Origin: Phycisphaerales bacterium UBA2266
GTDB lineage: Bacteria > Planctomycetota > Phycisphaerae > Sedimentisphaerales > Anaerobacaceae
Direction of reading: 5' to 3'
Length of the DNA stretch: 8,741 bases
Assembly: GCA_002347125.1 (NCBI GenBank)
Contig: DDXG01000079.1
Span: 1-8,741, forward strand
Of this stretch, positions 8,201 to 8,741 are shown in pieces. Under the pieces are notes generated by a model, which did not search any database, was not told the DNA's origin, and saw only the letters and a program-made list of their open reading frames with translations. A program made the position numbers and the translations under genes. Within the stretch, counting starts at the first letter, position 1. Each line of letters opens with the position of its first letter.

Positions 8201-8741
8201 AACAACGGCGGCATTGCGACGGAACGTGCAATTGGACACCGTCACATGGCTATTGCTGGAATAGAGGCCCGCCCCGTTGTTGACACGGGGAAATGCGCCG
8301 TCGCTGCCGTCGGCCTGGCCGCCCGTGATCGTGAATCCCTCCAGCAAGATGTCCGCACCCACGCCGATGGCGCTGACAACGTGTCGGCTGTTCTCGGAGC
8401 GGAGCGGATCGGCGAACATGTCGCACGGGTCCCCGGCGACGACGTCATCGCCGCAGAGGTCGCCGCTCAGGATTGTTTCGAACAGGACTGTGTCGCGCAG
8501 TGACGGATTGGGCTGCCCGTACCCGGCGTAGCCGCCGCGGATAATCAAGGCGCTCTTGAGGACAAACGTGGCGTTGCGGTCGCCCTTGGTCCACCCGCCC
8601 CCCGCATCGGGCCGGTAGAGCCCCGCCGCCACATGGATTCGGCAGCCGGCACCCGCCTGCAGGAGGGCGTCCTGGAGACTCCTGAACGCGGAGAACCAAC
8701 TGGAGCCGTTGCCGCCCGGCGAGTCGGCGTCAACATAGAGC
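5210..8741 (-). CDS. Giant tandem right-handed beta-helix protein with C-terminal dockerin repeat, 5' truncated
   Basis: The frame is open from the window edge (first full codon at 8740) to TAG at 5212-5210, giving 1176 visible residues; the N-terminus and signal peptide lie outside. The GTG at 8632 is not the start, because the 36 residues upstream (LYVDADSPGG, then SLQDALLQ) match the beginning of the second module. There are three modules: 8740-7289, 7288-6026 and 6025-5339. Each opens with YVD and a 'VAAG.YRPD'-like or 'VAVYPGVYHE' segment, continues with beta-helix coils, and closes with a 'GD...D..G.PR....VDMGA.E' tail of the choice-of-anchor Q type. The coils follow a [IV]xxCxFxxNxAxxxGGA pattern with period ~20-25 residues. 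The C-terminus carries one dockerin calcium loop. Such folds typically bind or cleave polysaccharides, or form adhesins; no catalytic residues can be assigned. An extracellular or surface location is likely. Confidence 0.88.
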   Translation of the reverse strand, partial: LYVDADSPGGNGSSWFSAFRSLQDALLQAGAGCRIHVAAGLYRPDAGGGWTKGDRNATFVLKSALIIRGGYAGYGQPNPSLRDTVLFETILSGDLCGDDVVAGDPCDMFADPLRSENSRHVVSAIGVGADILLEGFTITGGQADGSDGAFPRVNNGAGLYSSNSHVTVSNCTFRRNAAVVHDTEYGGRGAAVYCEGGVLTLSDCVLQENAALYGAVFGEEAATVVVRCRFSRSHGSAFVGVSGATGAITDCVFVDNEAGFGGAVLLDQAGIAVRRCAFFGNAARLNGGAIQLYRCAPPVSNSLFSANIAVIQSGGAVAAHEASPNIVNCTFVGNVAQQYGGGIYCFHNSHPTVVNTVLWDNSASAGGSQVAMGYDQGGPGNPPSASSVSIAYCDVRGGRGDVYGDPGSILNWGAGNINADPLFFDPHGVDGIPGTADDNLRLRTGSPCINSGDNSAVGTGETDLEGHPRILDATVDMGAHEHRPAIYVDIDATGAGTGVDWANALTSLQDALAGAGTGAEIRVAAGVYRPDRGAGLPPGDRSLTFRMPEGIVLRGSYAGFGASDPDARDSAAHPTILSGDLAGNDAPGFVNYAENSYRVVTLGSSGVLDGLTVTAGCANLEGMKESGAGVFIAGGSPTITDCRFYANKATTGGALHIAAGSPVIAGCRFESNMAVTSGAVYNQGSSRFERCVFFSNSAERAAALADHGAASIIACVFTANTSTGLDANSGAGALFNEGRCSIVNCLFNANVALARGGAIWAWQADMDITNCTFVDNTSPTGPAIVCWSQGMSAAGVRILNSAFQRTVNPIVNLDGSPVSVRYCNLAGFWAGEGNISAPGVFVDPDGPDDMPATLDDDFRLRAVSLLVNAGLNAAIPFGVDTDLVGEPRITHNTVDIGAYEFQGTLSWYVDGTGGNDLNDGMTPETAFATIQRGINAASTGFTVAVYPGVYHEALDFRGKAITVTGIADAPVLQISGNYAVSFYTAEGADTVLRNFVITGCEIGVFIMGSSPTITNVTIAGNGFGVTAYAGANPQISNCILWDNSGGDLYGCTARYSCIRDNVPGPGNLSVNPLFADPMARDYHLKSTRGRYDPIGDVWVLDEVTSPCIDAGDPSMAIGSEPVPHGRRANLGAYGRSPTASLSDRSVPGDVNGDGLVNLLDIAVIAENWLESAPWAG
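5225..5308 (-). other. Single dockerin-type calcium-binding repeat (protein domain)
   Basis: The C-terminal segment PGDVNGDGLVNLLDIAVIAE followed by NWLES contains the calcium loop DxNxDGxxNxxD, then a helix. Classical type I dockerins have two such loops; only one is present before the stop, 4 residues beyond NWLES. Single C-terminal repeats ending in a Trp-Leu pair are common in Phycisphaerae-type planctomycetes and may be a sorting or anchoring tag rather than a cellulosomal dockerin. That role is inference. Confidence 0.85.
5339..6025 (-). repeat. Beta-helix module 3 (short, DUF1565-like) of the dockerin protein
   Basis: It starts WYVDGTGGNDLNDG, then TPETAFATIQRGINAA and VAVYPGVYHEALDF, a pattern typical of DUF1565-type beta-helix openings. 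It has only a few coils (about 5770-5558) and ends CIDAGDP...RRANLGAYG at about 5425-5339. It is about half the length of modules 1 and 2 and more diverged. Confidence 0.75.
6026..7288 (-). repeat. Beta-helix module 2 of the dockerin protein
   Basis: It starts AIYVDIDATGAGTG with SLQDALAGAG. VAAGVYRPD, VLRGSYAGFG and ILSGDLAGND then follow in the same order as in module 1. The coils lie at about 6865-6263. The closing segment VNAG...TDLVGEPRITHNTVDIGAYE is at about 6148-6041. The Cys of module 1's SPCINSG is replaced here (SLLVNAG). Confidence 0.8.
6469..6477 (-). repeat. Homopolymeric G9 tract within the beta-helix gene
   Basis: Nine consecutive C on the plus strand (G9 on the coding strand) encode part of Arg-Gly-Gly-Ala in the coil ending LARGGAIWAW of module 2. 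The Gly-Gly-Ala is the expected coil consensus, so the reading frame as given is intact. A length change of one base would frameshift and remove the dockerin. Confidence 0.9.
7289..8740 (-). repeat. Beta-helix module 1 of the dockerin protein
   Basis: It starts at the window edge with LYVDADSPGG and SLQDALL. VAAGLYRPDAGGG, then IIRGGYAGYG and ILSGDL, follow. The coils lie at about 8260-7658 (for example VSNCTFRRN, ITDCVFVDN, IVNCTFVGN). The closing motif CINSGD...TDLEGHPRILDATVDMGAHE lies at about 7402-7298. It aligns closely by eye with module 2, indicating internal duplication. Confidence 0.8.

Noticed and set aside
7658..8260. Repeated short coil motifs as a CRISPR or DNA tandem array
   Set aside because: The periodicity is at the protein level (beta-helix coils) with divergent DNA; there are no identical repeats with unique spacers.

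Overview
The window looks like a chromosomal piece of a GC-rich Planctomycetota bacterium, most likely class Phycisphaerae (Sedimentisphaerales-like). This is inferred from protein style. There is a secreted beta-helix protein built from repeated 'YVD...SLQDAL...VAAG.YRPD' modules and ending in a single dockerin-type calcium loop. There is also a prepilin-like protein with an 'ADGHVE' C-terminal motif, a secreted formylglycine-generating-enzyme (FGE/SUMF1) domain protein, and a Spy/CpxP-like LTxxQ protein. No rRNA, tRNA, CRISPR array, transposase or phage gene is visible.

Layout. The plus strand carries three genes. The first is the 3' part of an LTxxQ-motif protein (1-483). The second is a secreted multi-domain beta-sandwich protein with Fn3-like and carbohydrate-binding-like domains (802-2847, GTG start). 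The third is a secreted FGE-sulfatase-domain protein (3074-3997) with a textbook Shine-Dalgarno and a rho-independent terminator after it. The minus strand carries two genes converging on these: a type II secretion/type IV pilin-like protein (5047-4121), preceded by a perfect consensus sigma-70 promoter, and the C-terminal 1176 residues of a very large tandem beta-helix/dockerin protein (8741-5210, its 5' end lies outside the window). Gaps between genes are 120-320 nt, so tight operon coupling is not evident.

Four of the five genes show direct signs of export: three by recognisable leader sequences and one by its beta-helix/dockerin architecture. The fifth is truncated but belongs to a periplasmic-type family. 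The simplest reading is a stretch of cell-surface or extracellular genes typical of polysaccharide-degrading planctomycetes: a beta-helix protein, a carbohydrate-binding-like protein, a pseudopilin of the kind Planctomycetota encode in great numbers, and an FGE-fold protein. No catalytic glycoside hydrolase, sulfatase or transporter is in the window, so a pathway cannot be assigned. I did not find convincing evidence of a wholly new system. The best leads are the G9 tract inside the beta-helix gene, the FGE-like protein lacking the canonical cysteine pair, the unusually perfect promoter before the pseudopilin gene, and the uncharacterised Cys-rich secreted protein.
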